Of a stretch of DNA of 64,000 nt, positions 45,066 through 53,070 are shown one piece after another. The first letter of the stretch is position 1; each line of letters opens with the position of its first letter. A program made the position numbers and the translations under genes. The stretch spans positions 372,001 to 436,000 of the forward strand of contig NZ_SNXB01000003.1 in assembly GCF_004362055.1 (NCBI RefSeq). Reading direction: 5' to 3'. Source of the stretch: Flavobacterium sp. 245 (GTDB taxonomy: Bacteria > Bacteroidota > Bacteroidia > Flavobacteriales > Flavobacteriaceae). The notes below the pieces were generated by a model. The model was not told where the DNA came from. It worked only from the letters and a program-made list of their open reading frames with translations, and did not search any database.

Positions 45066-46457
45066 ATGCACGACAAAATTAATTTAAAAGAAAAAATCGG
45101 TTACGGTCTCGGAGATGCTGCATCATCCATGTTCTGGAAGATTTTCAGTATGTATCTTCTCTTTTTCTATACCGATGTTTTCGGGTTAGCCCCTGCTGTC
45201 GTAGGAACCATGTTTCTGATTACCAGAATCTGGGATTCCTGTTTTGATCCTATCGTCGGAATCATTGCTGACAGAACAAAAACAAAATGGGGAAAATTCA
45301 GACCTTATTTATTATGGATTGCCGTGCCTTTTGCCGTAATTGGAGTTCTAACTTTTTACACGCCAGATTTCAGCGAAAAAGGAAAAATAATATATGCATA
45401 CGTAACATATTCATTAATGATGATGATTTATTCGTTAATCAACGTTCCGTATGCTTCACTTTTGGGCGTAATGTCGTCTGACCGAAAAGAAAGAACAACT
45501 TTGTCTTCTTACCGAATGGTTTTTGCTTTTGGCGGAAGTCTACTGGCACTTTGGTTAATTGAACCTTTAGTAAATTACTTTGGCGGAAGCCTAAATTCTA
45601 AAGCTGGCTGGCTATCAACAATCGCAATTTTTGGTGTTATTACAACTGCATTTTTCTGGGGCTGTTTCCTTTTTACAAAAGAAAGAGTTCAACCAATAGA
45701 AGATGAACAATCTAACTTAAAAGAAGATTTAAAAGATTTACTGAAAAACAAACCTTGGTGGATTTTACTAGGAGCCGGAATTGGCACTTTGGTGTTTAAT
45801 TCTATCCGAGATGGCGCTGCTGTTTATTACTTTAAATATTATGTAAGCAGTTCTATTAACTTCGATTTTTCACTTTTCGGAACTGATTTCCATATGGCGC
45901 CAACTTCTATTTATTTAGTATTGGGTCAGGCGGCAAATATCATCGGAGTTATATTGGCAACCCCAATTGCGAATAAAATTGGCAAGAAAAAAACTTTTTT
46001 TGGTGCCATGGCAATCGCTTCAGTTTTGAGCTTAGTTTTTTATTTCTTCGGAAAAGAAGATGTTTTCCTCATTATGACTTTCCAAATTTTAATCAGTATT
46101 TGTGCAGGCTGTATTTTCCCATTAATCTGGTCCATGTACGCTGACAGCGCTGATTATTCAGAATGGAAACAAGGACGTCGCGCAACAGGTTTGGTTTTCT
46201 CTGCTTCATCAATGTCGCAAAAATTTGGATGGACAATTGGCGGCGCGGGAGCTGGATGGCTTTTAGGCTATTATGGTTTTCAAGCCAATGTTGAACAAAC
46301 AGCCACTGCACAACACGGAATTCAATTAATGTTAAGCATACTTCCTGCAATAGCAGCCGCAATATCAGTCGGTTTTATTTTATTCTATCCTTTATCTGAA
46401 GAAAAACTGCAAACGATAGAACAAGATTTAAACGAAAAAAGAGATCAGAAAATTTAA
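45066..46457 (+). CDS. MFS sugar:cation symporter (GPH family)
   Basis: A 463-residue inner-membrane protein with 12 hydrophobic segments. The start KEKIGYGLGDAASSMFWKIFSMYLLFFYTDVFGL is the typical first helix of glycoside-pentoside-hexuronide symporters, and DPIVGIIADRTKTKWGKFRPYLLW is the conserved loop after helix 2. It would import mannobiose or other short mannosides. The next three genes follow closely on the same strand, supporting that substrate. Confidence 0.93.
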   Translation: MHDKINLKEKIGYGLGDAASSMFWKIFSMYLLFFYTDVFGLAPAVVGTMFLITRIWDSCFDPIVGIIADRTKTKWGKFRPYLLWIAVPFAVIGVLTFYTPDFSEKGKIIYAYVTYSLMMMIYSLINVPYASLLGVMSSDRKERTTLSSYRMVFAFGGSLLALWLIEPLVNYFGGSLNSKAGWLSTIAIFGVITTAFFWGCFLFTKERVQPIEDEQSNLKEDLKDLLKNKPWWILLGAGIGTLVFNSIRDGAAVYYFKYYVSSSINFDFSLFGTDFHMAPTSIYLVLGQAANIIGVILATPIANKIGKKKTFFGAMAIASVLSLVFYFFGKEDVFLIMTFQILISICAGCIFPLIWSMYADSADYSEWKQGRRATGLVFSASSMSQKFGWTIGGAGAGWLLGYYGFQANVEQTATAQHGIQLMLSILPAIAAAISVGFILFYPLSEEKLQTIEQDLNEKRDQKI

Positions 46458-46489
46458 AAAATACGAATCAGATACAGAAATAAAAATAT

Positions 46490-47680
46490 ATGACAACAAT
46501 AAAATCTTCAGCTGTTTTTCAGGACCGAAAAGCAGCATTAGAAAAAGAACATAAAGCACTCGTAGAGCAAAAAAATGCTCCCGAAGAAAATGCTGGAAAC
46601 GGAATTTATCAGCGTTATAAAAATCCAGTTGTTACCGCAGCTCATGTGCCTTTAAACTGGCGTTTTGACTTAAACGAAAAAACAAATCCGTTTTTGCAGG
46701 AAAGAATTGGAATGAACGCTGCATTCAATGCCGGCGCAATGAAATGGAACGGAAAATATTTACTTGCCGTTCGTGTGGAAGGAATTGACAGAAAATCATT
46801 TTTTGCAATTGCCGAAAGTCCAAATGGCGTGGATAATTTTAAGTTTTGGGAAAAACCCTGTGTAATTCCACAAACCGAAGAACCAGATACAAACGTTTAC
46901 GATATGCGTTTGATCAACCACGAAGACGGCTGGGTTTACGGTATTTTTTGTACCGAAAGAAAAGACCCAAAAGCACCAAAAGGTGACACAAGCTCGGCTG
47001 TAGCCAATGCTGGAATCGTGCGTTCGAAGGATTTAATAAACTGGGAAAGACTTCCTGATTTAATTTCGAATACAGGCCAGCAGCGTAATGTGGTTTTACA
47101 TCCAGAATTTGTTAACGGAAAATATGCTTTATACACGCGTCCGCAAGATGGCTTTATTGATGTTGGCGCAGGTGGCGGAATTGGTTTAGGTTATGTTGAT
47201 GATATGAAAAATCCTGTTGTTAAGGATGAAAAAATCATTTTCGGAAAACAATATCATACCATTTATGAGCTAAAAAATGGTCTTGGTCCTGCTCCTATTA
47301 AAACAGATAAAGGATGGCTTCATTTAGCACACGGCGTTCGCAATACCGCTGCAGGTTTGCGCTACACATTGTATATGTTCATGACTGATTTGAATGACAT
47401 AGCAAAAGTTACGCATGTGCCTGCTGGTCATTTCATGGGTCCTGAGGGAATTGAAAGAGTTGGCGATGTATCAAATGTATTATTCTCAAACGGATGGATT
47501 GAAGATACTGACGGAACTGTTTATGTATATTACGCATCATCAGATACGAGAATGCATGTTGCAGTTTCATCTGTAGCAAAACTTGTTGATTATGTTACCA
47601 ATACACCAGCTGACACCTTTATTTCAGCCGGTTCTGTAAAAACGATTATCAGCCAAATTGAAAAAAACAACGCAATCTAA
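46490..47680 (+). CDS. GH130 4-O-beta-D-mannosyl-D-glucose phosphorylase
   Basis: A 396-residue cytosolic enzyme without signal peptide. It begins with a helical leader, then NAAFNAGAM and KYLLAVRVEG, the first propeller blade of GH130. Asp138 in NVYDMR is the family's proton-donor aspartate, and GRPQDGF-like TRPQDGFIDVG and HGVRNTAAGLRY are the phosphate/substrate contacts. The length and N-terminal extension fit GH130 subfamily 1, the mannosylglucose phosphorylases. It converts Man-beta-1,4-Glc plus phosphate to alpha-mannose 1-phosphate and glucose. The epimerase that makes its substrate starts 6 bp after its stop. Confidence 0.93.
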   Translation: MTTIKSSAVFQDRKAALEKEHKALVEQKNAPEENAGNGIYQRYKNPVVTAAHVPLNWRFDLNEKTNPFLQERIGMNAAFNAGAMKWNGKYLLAVRVEGIDRKSFFAIAESPNGVDNFKFWEKPCVIPQTEEPDTNVYDMRLINHEDGWVYGIFCTERKDPKAPKGDTSSAVANAGIVRSKDLINWERLPDLISNTGQQRNVVLHPEFVNGKYALYTRPQDGFIDVGAGGGIGLGYVDDMKNPVVKDEKIIFGKQYHTIYELKNGLGPAPIKTDKGWLHLAHGVRNTAAGLRYTLYMFMTDLNDIAKVTHVPAGHFMGPEGIERVGDVSNVLFSNGWIEDTDGTVYVYYASSDTRMHVAVSSVAKLVDYVTNTPADTFISAGSVKTIISQIEKNNAI

Positions 47681-47686
47681 TTCATC

Positions 47687-48877
47687 GTGTCAGCAAAACT
47701 AAAGCAATTAAAATCTGAACTTTCAGCTGAACTGGATTCCATTTTAAAATATTGGTCAAAACATACTATTGACCATCAAAATGGAGGTTTTATTGGTCAA
47801 ATTGATTTTGAAGAACAGATTATCGCCGATACCGAAAAAGGAGCCGTTTTAAATGCCCGAATTTTATGGTCGTTTTCTGCTAGTTATCAGGTTACTAAAA
47901 ATGAAGAACATAAAAAATTGGCAGAAAGAGCTTTTAACTTTCTTTCAAAATATTTTTATGACTCCGAATTTGGCGGTTTATTTTGGAGCATCAATATTGA
48001 CAAAACACCTAAAGACACCAAAAATCAAATTTACGCTCTGGCTTTTGCGATTTATGGATTATCTGAATATTATGCCATTTCTAAAGAAGAAAAAGCTTTA
48101 GAAATAGCCATCAATTTATATTTAAAAATTCAGGAACACAGTTTCGATCCTGAAAACAAAGGTTATTTTGAAGCATTAACCCGCAATTGGCGGCCAATTG
48201 ACGATTTACGTTTGAGCGATAAAGATGCCAACGAAAAAAAGACAATGAACACGCATTTACATATTGTCGAGGCGTATGCAAATTTGTTTAAAGTCTGGAA
48301 AGACAAAGCACTTCAAAATGATATTATTGGATTGCTTGAAACAATTCACAAGTATTTTATAAATACTGAAACTGGCCATTTACGTTTGTTTTTTGATGAA
48401 AATTGGGTCGAAAAACCGGATGTAATTTCGTATGGACATGATATTGAAGCGGCATGGCTTTTATTGCAATGCGCGGAAATTGCAGAAGATAAAAGTTTGA
48501 TTTCGCGTTATAAAAAACATGCTGTTTTAATGGCCGAAGTTACGCAGGAAGGCCTTGACACAGATGGCGGATTATGGTATGAACTCGATCCAAAAAACAA
48601 TGAATTAGTCGCCGAAAAACATTGGTGGGTTCAGGCCGAAGCATTAATTGGTTTTTATAATGCATACCAATTAACCGATGACGAAAAGTATCTGGACATT
48701 GTTTTTAAGAATTGGGATTTCATTAAAAAATACATTCTCGACAAACAAAACGGAGAATGGTTCTGGGGTGTTTATCGTGATTATTCGCTTATCGAAAAAG
48801 ATAAAGCAGGTTTCTGGAAATGTCCCTATCACAATAGCCGCGCTTGTTTAGAACTTATTCAGAGAATAAAAGATTAA
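47687..48877 (+). CDS. cellobiose/mannobiose 2-epimerase (AGE superfamily)
   Basis: A 396-residue (alpha/alpha)6-barrel enzyme starting at GTG (47687-47689). Family residues are visible in RILWSFSASY, the HDIEAAWLL segment, KHWWVQAEALIGFYNAY, and KCPYHNSRACLEL at the C-terminus, where the histidines are catalytic in cellobiose 2-epimerases. It changes the reducing-end mannose of mannobiose to glucose, feeding the phosphorylase upstream. The two genes are 6 bp apart and certainly co-transcribed. Confidence 0.93.
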   Translation: MSAKLKQLKSELSAELDSILKYWSKHTIDHQNGGFIGQIDFEEQIIADTEKGAVLNARILWSFSASYQVTKNEEHKKLAERAFNFLSKYFYDSEFGGLFWSINIDKTPKDTKNQIYALAFAIYGLSEYYAISKEEKALEIAINLYLKIQEHSFDPENKGYFEALTRNWRPIDDLRLSDKDANEKKTMNTHLHIVEAYANLFKVWKDKALQNDIIGLLETIHKYFINTETGHLRLFFDENWVEKPDVISYGHDIEAAWLLLQCAEIAEDKSLISRYKKHAVLMAEVTQEGLDTDGGLWYELDPKNNELVAEKHWWVQAEALIGFYNAYQLTDDEKYLDIVFKNWDFIKKYILDKQNGEWFWGVYRDYSLIEKDKAGFWKCPYHNSRACLELIQRIKD

Positions 48878-48913
48878 AATTTATTTCAAATTAAGCTTTT
48901 AAAACAATTCAAA

Positions 48914-50149
48914 ATGAAAAAAAAACTTCTAAATATTCTTTTTATAAGCTTATCGATTTTAGCAATTTCAGGATGTTCTTCTGATGACGAATCAGATCCA
49001 GAAGTTGTCGTTGACCCGCCAGTTGTCGTTGACACTGATCCCCTTACAACGGCAAATGCGTCAACTTATTTAGTTGATGCCAATGCAACAAAAGAAACAA
49101 TCGCCTTGTTTTATAATTTAAAAAAATTAGCCAAAACTAAAATTGCAATTGGTCAGCAAGATGCTTTTAATAGTTTTTACCTAGAAGCAGGCGGAGATTC
49201 AGATATCAAAAAAAACACAGGTTACGATCCCGCTATTTTAGGTTCCGATTTTATGTTTATTACCGATAAAAGCAATGATGGACAAGCTAGTAATTGGTTT
49301 TATCAGCAAGAACAAAAAATTGTTTCTGACGCAAAAACCGCTTACGCAAAAGGTATGATCAACACTTTTTGCTGGCATTTAAGAGAACCAAATAAAGAAG
49401 AATCGTTTTATGCTGCCGATCTGACATCGGAACAAAAAGCTACTGCCTTTAAAAGTATTTTACCAGGCGGAGCGAATCACGAATGGTACAAGAAAAAACT
49501 GGACAAAATTGCTAGTGTAGTTTATAATTTAAAAGGAACAAATGGCGAACTGATTCCGATAATCTTCAGGCCTTTTCATGAATTTGACGGAAGCTGGTTT
49601 TGGTGGGGAGCGAATTTTTCAACTCCCGATGAATACAAAAAAGCCTATCAGTTTACGGTTGATTATTTGAAGAGTACTAAAGGCGTCCATAACATATTAT
49701 ATGCTTTTTCTCCTGATAATTCATACACCACTCAAGCAGATTATTTAAGCCGTTATCCTGGTGATAATTATGTCGATGTTATTGGAATGGACAATTATGG
49801 TGATTTTGATAATCAGGGTTCAAACGGAGCTAGCAGAGCGAATTCTAAATTAAAAATAATAGCTGATTTGGCTAAAACGAAAGTGAAAATTGCCGCTTTG
49901 ACTGAAACCGGTTATCAGGTTACTAGTACAAAACCACCGGTTACAGATTGGTTTTCAACCTATTTATACAGTGCTTTGACATCGAATAGTATTGAAGTGA
50001 GCTATGTTATGTTTTGGAATAATACTAAAGATGCTTATTGGGTACCAAATGGCACGGTTTCAAATGCAAGTGATTTTAAAACTTTTAGTTCTAAAACAAA
50101 ATCGGCATTGGTGAATTCTTTGCCTAAGATGTATGAGTTGCCGAAGTAA
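48914..50149 (+). CDS. GH26 beta-mannanase lipoprotein (second copy)
   Basis: A 411-residue lipoprotein with Cys21 (ILAISGCSSDDE) followed by an acidic linker, the style of surface-exposed lipoproteins in Bacteroidota (lipoprotein export signal). Catalytic Glu223 is in RPFHEFDGSWFWWG and Glu331 in ALTETGYQ. It is only distantly similar to the GH26 at 43736 outside the motifs, so it is not a recent duplicate. It likely makes the initial endo cuts in mannan at the cell surface. Confidence 0.93.
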   Translation: MKKKLLNILFISLSILAISGCSSDDESDPEVVVDPPVVVDTDPLTTANASTYLVDANATKETIALFYNLKKLAKTKIAIGQQDAFNSFYLEAGGDSDIKKNTGYDPAILGSDFMFITDKSNDGQASNWFYQQEQKIVSDAKTAYAKGMINTFCWHLREPNKEESFYAADLTSEQKATAFKSILPGGANHEWYKKKLDKIASVVYNLKGTNGELIPIIFRPFHEFDGSWFWWGANFSTPDEYKKAYQFTVDYLKSTKGVHNILYAFSPDNSYTTQADYLSRYPGDNYVDVIGMDNYGDFDNQGSNGASRANSKLKIIADLAKTKVKIAALTETGYQVTSTKPPVTDWFSTYLYSALTSNSIEVSYVMFWNNTKDAYWVPNGTVSNASDFKTFSSKTKSALVNSLPKMYELPK

Positions 50150-50164
50150 TATATTCGCTCTGTA

Positions 50165-50266
50165 TGTCATTCCGAGGAACGAGGAATCCCCACAAGTAAT
50201 TCCGCCCAGTGAATCGCCAATCTTTGTAGAGTTACTTGTGGGGATTCCTCGTTCCTCGGAATGACA
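50165..50266. repeat. perfect 35-bp inverted repeat, GC-rich (TGTCATTCCGAGG family)
   Basis: Left arm 50165-50199 and right arm 50232-50266 are exact 35-bp inverted copies with a 32-base loop. The arms are far richer in G and C than the surroundings. It starts 15 bp after the GH26 stop. Confidence 0.95.
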
Positions 50267-50328
50267 AACTCCATGGAATAGGAGTCTATAAATAAAATTA
50301 AAGAAACAAAAACCATCTTAAAAACCGT

Positions 50329-50420
50329 AAACCCCTAGCCCTGATAGAAGTGGAAATCCTTTTGTGCTGGGGTTCGGCACAAAAGATTGAAACGAATAGC
50401 AGGATTAGCTCCTAAAAAAT
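50329..50420 (+). ncRNA. Flavo-1-like structured repeat element (tentative)
   Basis: The sequence from AACCCCTAGCCCTGATAGAAG to CAGGATTAGCTCCTAAAAAA is a conserved phrase I recall from many Flavobacterium intergenic regions, and it resembles the Rfam Flavo-1 motif. A strong central hairpin pairs AATC-TTTTGTGC (50355-50367) with GCACAAAAGATT (50377-50388), with one bulged C. It lies immediately upstream of the GH5 mannanase gene. The family assignment is from memory, not a search. Confidence 0.5.
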
Positions 50421-50425
50421 ATGAT

Positions 50426-51712
50426 ATGAAAAACAGATTTTTAAAAACCCTTTCTTTTGCAATAATATTCTCCTCAATTGCTTGTCAGGCGCAGGAAAAA
50501 ATTACGGTGAAAGGAACGCAATTTTATAAAGGCGATAAACCGTACGCGTACATTGGAACGAATTATTGGTACGGAAGTTTGCTGGCTTCGAAAAAAATAG
50601 GCGACCGCAAAAGATTGCTTCGTGAATTGGATTTAATGCAGAAAAACGGCATTGATAATCTCCGAATTTTAGTGGGTGGTGATGGCGGAAAATACGATTT
50701 TACCGTTCGCCCTGCGTTGCAATATGAACAGGGAAAATACGATGAAGATTTACTTGACGGATTGGATTTCCTGATGAACGAAATGCGTAAACGTAAAATG
50801 TACGCCGTTTTGTATTTAACGAATAACTGGGAATGGTCTGGTGGCATGTCACAATATTTAGAATGGAACGGCAAAGGTCCGGTTCCGGTTCCGGGAATTG
50901 CACCTAATACCTGGCCTCAGTTTATGGCATATACAGAACAATTTCACAGTTGTGAACCTTGTATGAAGGCTTTAGAAAATCACGTGAAATTTATTATGGG
51001 AAGAACAAATGCGTATTCTCATAAAAAATATACAGACGACAACACCATTATGGCGTGGCAGGTTGGAAATGAACCGAGACTTTTCACAGTTGAAAATGAA
51101 GCAAAATTCACCGTTTGGCTGAATAATATTGTGAATCTAATGGATAGTTTAGATAAAAACCATCTGATTTCGACAGGTTCTGAAGGATTGAACAGCTCAA
51201 ATGATGACATTGGAATTTTTGAAAGAACACATCAAAATCCGAATATTGATTATTTGACCATGCACATTTGGCCGAAAAACTGGAATTGGTTTAAAGCTGA
51301 TAATGCTGAAAAAACGTTACCTCCAACTTTAGAAAATGCCGGAAAATATATTGACAAACATGTCGCTGTTGCCAATCATTTAAAACGCCCAATTATTATT
51401 GAAGAATTTGGTTTGGGAAGAGAAAACGAGAGTTTATTGCCAACAGCATCCGTTGCAAACAGAGATGTTTTCTACAATTATATTTTTGGAAGAGTTGCCG
51501 AAAGCGTTAAAAACAATGGCCCGTTGCAAGGCGCCAATTTCTGGGGATTTGGCGGTGAAGGAAAAGCTGTAAATGAAAGCGGAAAATGGAGTCCGGGCGA
51601 TCCTTTGACAACAGATCCACCGCAGGAGCCACAGGGATTGAATTCAGTTTTTTCTTCGGATAAATCGACTTTGGATATTGTGAAGAATTATAATTTAAAA
51701 TTAAAAAAATAA
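50426..51712 (+). CDS. GH5 beta-mannanase (subfamily 7-like)
   Basis: From the ATG at 50426 the enzyme has 428 residues. A start at 50387 would lie inside the structured repeat and add 13 residues before the signal peptide, so it was rejected. The signal ends near SSIACQAQ, possibly lipidated at Cys20. Mannanase features are GTNYWYGSLLAS near the N-terminus, GNEPR with acid/base Glu216, MHIWPKNW, and IIEEFGLGR with the nucleophile at Glu326 or Glu327. The pattern matches GH5_7 endo-beta-1,4-mannosidases. It is the last gene of the rightward mannan block. Confidence 0.92.
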   Translation: MKNRFLKTLSFAIIFSSIACQAQEKITVKGTQFYKGDKPYAYIGTNYWYGSLLASKKIGDRKRLLRELDLMQKNGIDNLRILVGGDGGKYDFTVRPALQYEQGKYDEDLLDGLDFLMNEMRKRKMYAVLYLTNNWEWSGGMSQYLEWNGKGPVPVPGIAPNTWPQFMAYTEQFHSCEPCMKALENHVKFIMGRTNAYSHKKYTDDNTIMAWQVGNEPRLFTVENEAKFTVWLNNIVNLMDSLDKNHLISTGSEGLNSSNDDIGIFERTHQNPNIDYLTMHIWPKNWNWFKADNAEKTLPPTLENAGKYIDKHVAVANHLKRPIIIEEFGLGRENESLLPTASVANRDVFYNYIFGRVAESVKNNGPLQGANFWGFGGEGKAVNESGKWSPGDPLTTDPPQEPQGLNSVFSSDKSTLDIVKNYNLKLKK

Positions 51713-51726
51713 GTCCTTTTTTTATC

Positions 51727-51786
51727 GTAGAGGCGCACAGCAGTATGTCTAATGCATAGCGGAGACGCACTGCTGTGCGCCTCTAC
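51727..51786. repeat. perfect 18-bp inverted repeat (GTAGAGGCGCACAGCAGT)
   Basis: Arms 51727-51744 and 51769-51786 are exact inverted copies around a 24-base loop, GC-rich, between the convergent GH5 and aldo-keto reductase genes. Confidence 0.92.
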
Positions 51787-51808
51787 TATTATGCATATCT
51801 AAAAATTG

Positions 51809-52765
51809 TTACGCTAATATTTTCTCAATCGCATTCAATTCATCTCCTGTAAACTCAGTATTCTGCAAACAATCAATATTATTACACAATTGTTTCACTG
51901 AACTTGCGCCAATTAAAACCGACGTAATTCGTTTGTCTTTTTGAAGCCAAGCCAAAGCCATTTGCGCCAAAGATTGATTTCTATTTTGAGCAATTTCATT
52001 CAGTTGAATCAATTTCTGAATTCTTTCTGCGGTAACCTCATCTTCTTTCAAATGCCCGTTTGGATTGTGCGCTCTTGAATTTTCCGGAATTCCGTTTAGA
52101 TATTTATCAGTCAAAAGTCCTTGTGCCAAAGGTGAAAACGCAATGCATCCCACTCCTTTTTCTTCTAAAACGTCAAGCAAACCGTCTTCAACCCAACGCT
52201 GTAGCATTGAATATTTCGCCTGATGAATTAAACACGGCGTTCCCAATTGTTTCAAAACATCAACCGCAACACGAGTCTGCTCAGCCGAATAATTACTGAT
52301 TCCAACATAAAGAGCTTTTCCACTTCTAACGGCGTAATCCAAAGCCATCATCGTTTCTTCAATAGGAGTTTCTGGATCTGGGCGGTGCGAATAAAAAATA
52401 TCGACATAATCGACTTTCATTCTTTTTAAACTCTGGTCTAAACTTGAAAGCAAATATTTTCGAGAACCCCAATCTCCGTAAGGTCCATCCCACATTGTGT
52501 AGCCGGCTTTGGTTGAAATTATGATTTCATCACGCAAATTTCCCTGAAAATTATGCCACAGGATTTTACCAAAATTAGTTTCGGCAGAACCTGGAACAGG
52601 TCCGTAATTATTAGCTAAATCAAAATGAGTAATTCCTTTATCAAAAGCTTCTACAGCAATACTTTCGGCATTATCAAAATTATCCACCGATCCGAAGTTA
52701 TGCCATAATCCTAAAGAAATTTCAGGCAACAATAACCCGCTTTTTCCACATCTGTTATATTTCAT
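51809..52765 (-). CDS. aldo-keto reductase (YghZ/glyceraldehyde 3-phosphate reductase-like)
   Basis: A 318-residue NADPH-dependent reductase. The catalytic tetrad is Asp49 and Tyr54 (FDLANNYG), Lys86 (ISTKAGY) and His127 (YSHRPD). The cofactor site is in SVLIGASSVKQLCNNID near the C-terminus. The WDGPYGDWGSRKYLLSSLDQSLKRM stretch is typical of the YghZ subgroup. No signal peptide, so cytosolic. It lies inside the mannan locus between two blocks; a role in reducing a mannan-derived sugar aldehyde is only suggested by position. Confidence 0.9.
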   Translation of the reverse strand: MKYNRCGKSGLLLPEISLGLWHNFGSVDNFDNAESIAVEAFDKGITHFDLANNYGPVPGSAETNFGKILWHNFQGNLRDEIIISTKAGYTMWDGPYGDWGSRKYLLSSLDQSLKRMKVDYVDIFYSHRPDPETPIEETMMALDYAVRSGKALYVGISNYSAEQTRVAVDVLKQLGTPCLIHQAKYSMLQRWVEDGLLDVLEEKGVGCIAFSPLAQGLLTDKYLNGIPENSRAHNPNGHLKEDEVTAERIQKLIQLNEIAQNRNQSLAQMALAWLQKDKRITSVLIGASSVKQLCNNIDCLQNTEFTGDELNAIEKILA

Positions 52766-52839
52766 TATTTTAGTTTAAAGATTGTAGTTTAATAGGTTTT
52801 AAAGGTAAAAAAAAGTAATAAATAAAGCTGCTTTTTTTT

Positions 52840-53063
52840 AATCTCGCAAAGGCGCAGACTCGCAAAGTTTTTTTGATTTTCTTTGAGTTTTAAGTTTTCA
52901 ATAGCGTACAGCTTTAGTTGGATGAAATATAAACGAACTATAAAGGCTTTAGCCAAACTAGTAAAAGTTTGGCTAAAGCCTTTATAAACTTAAATCTTAA
53001 ACCTCCTGTTAAAACTGGAGGCTATTCAAAAAAAACTTTGCGACTCTGCGCCTTTGCGAGATT
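52840..53063. repeat. 224-bp composite palindrome
   Basis: The outer arms 52840-52875 and 53026-53063 match inverted with one mismatch and a T-run length difference. The inner arms 52939-52959 and 52966-52986 are perfect 21-bp inverted copies. Between them AATAGC...CAG.TTTA...GG at the left and its partner at about 53001-53026 are diverged copies, so the two halves are homologous along their whole length. A shorter hairpin CCTCCTGTT/AACTGGAGG sits at 53002-53021. Confidence 0.88.
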
Positions 53064-53070
53064 AATTTTT

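Noticed and set aside
50165..50266. Insertion sequence remnant
   Set aside because: No transposase fragment and no evident target-site duplication; kept as an inverted repeat only.
50387..50425. Upstream start for the GH5 mannanase
   Set aside because: The extension is encoded by the structured repeat, not by conserved protein.
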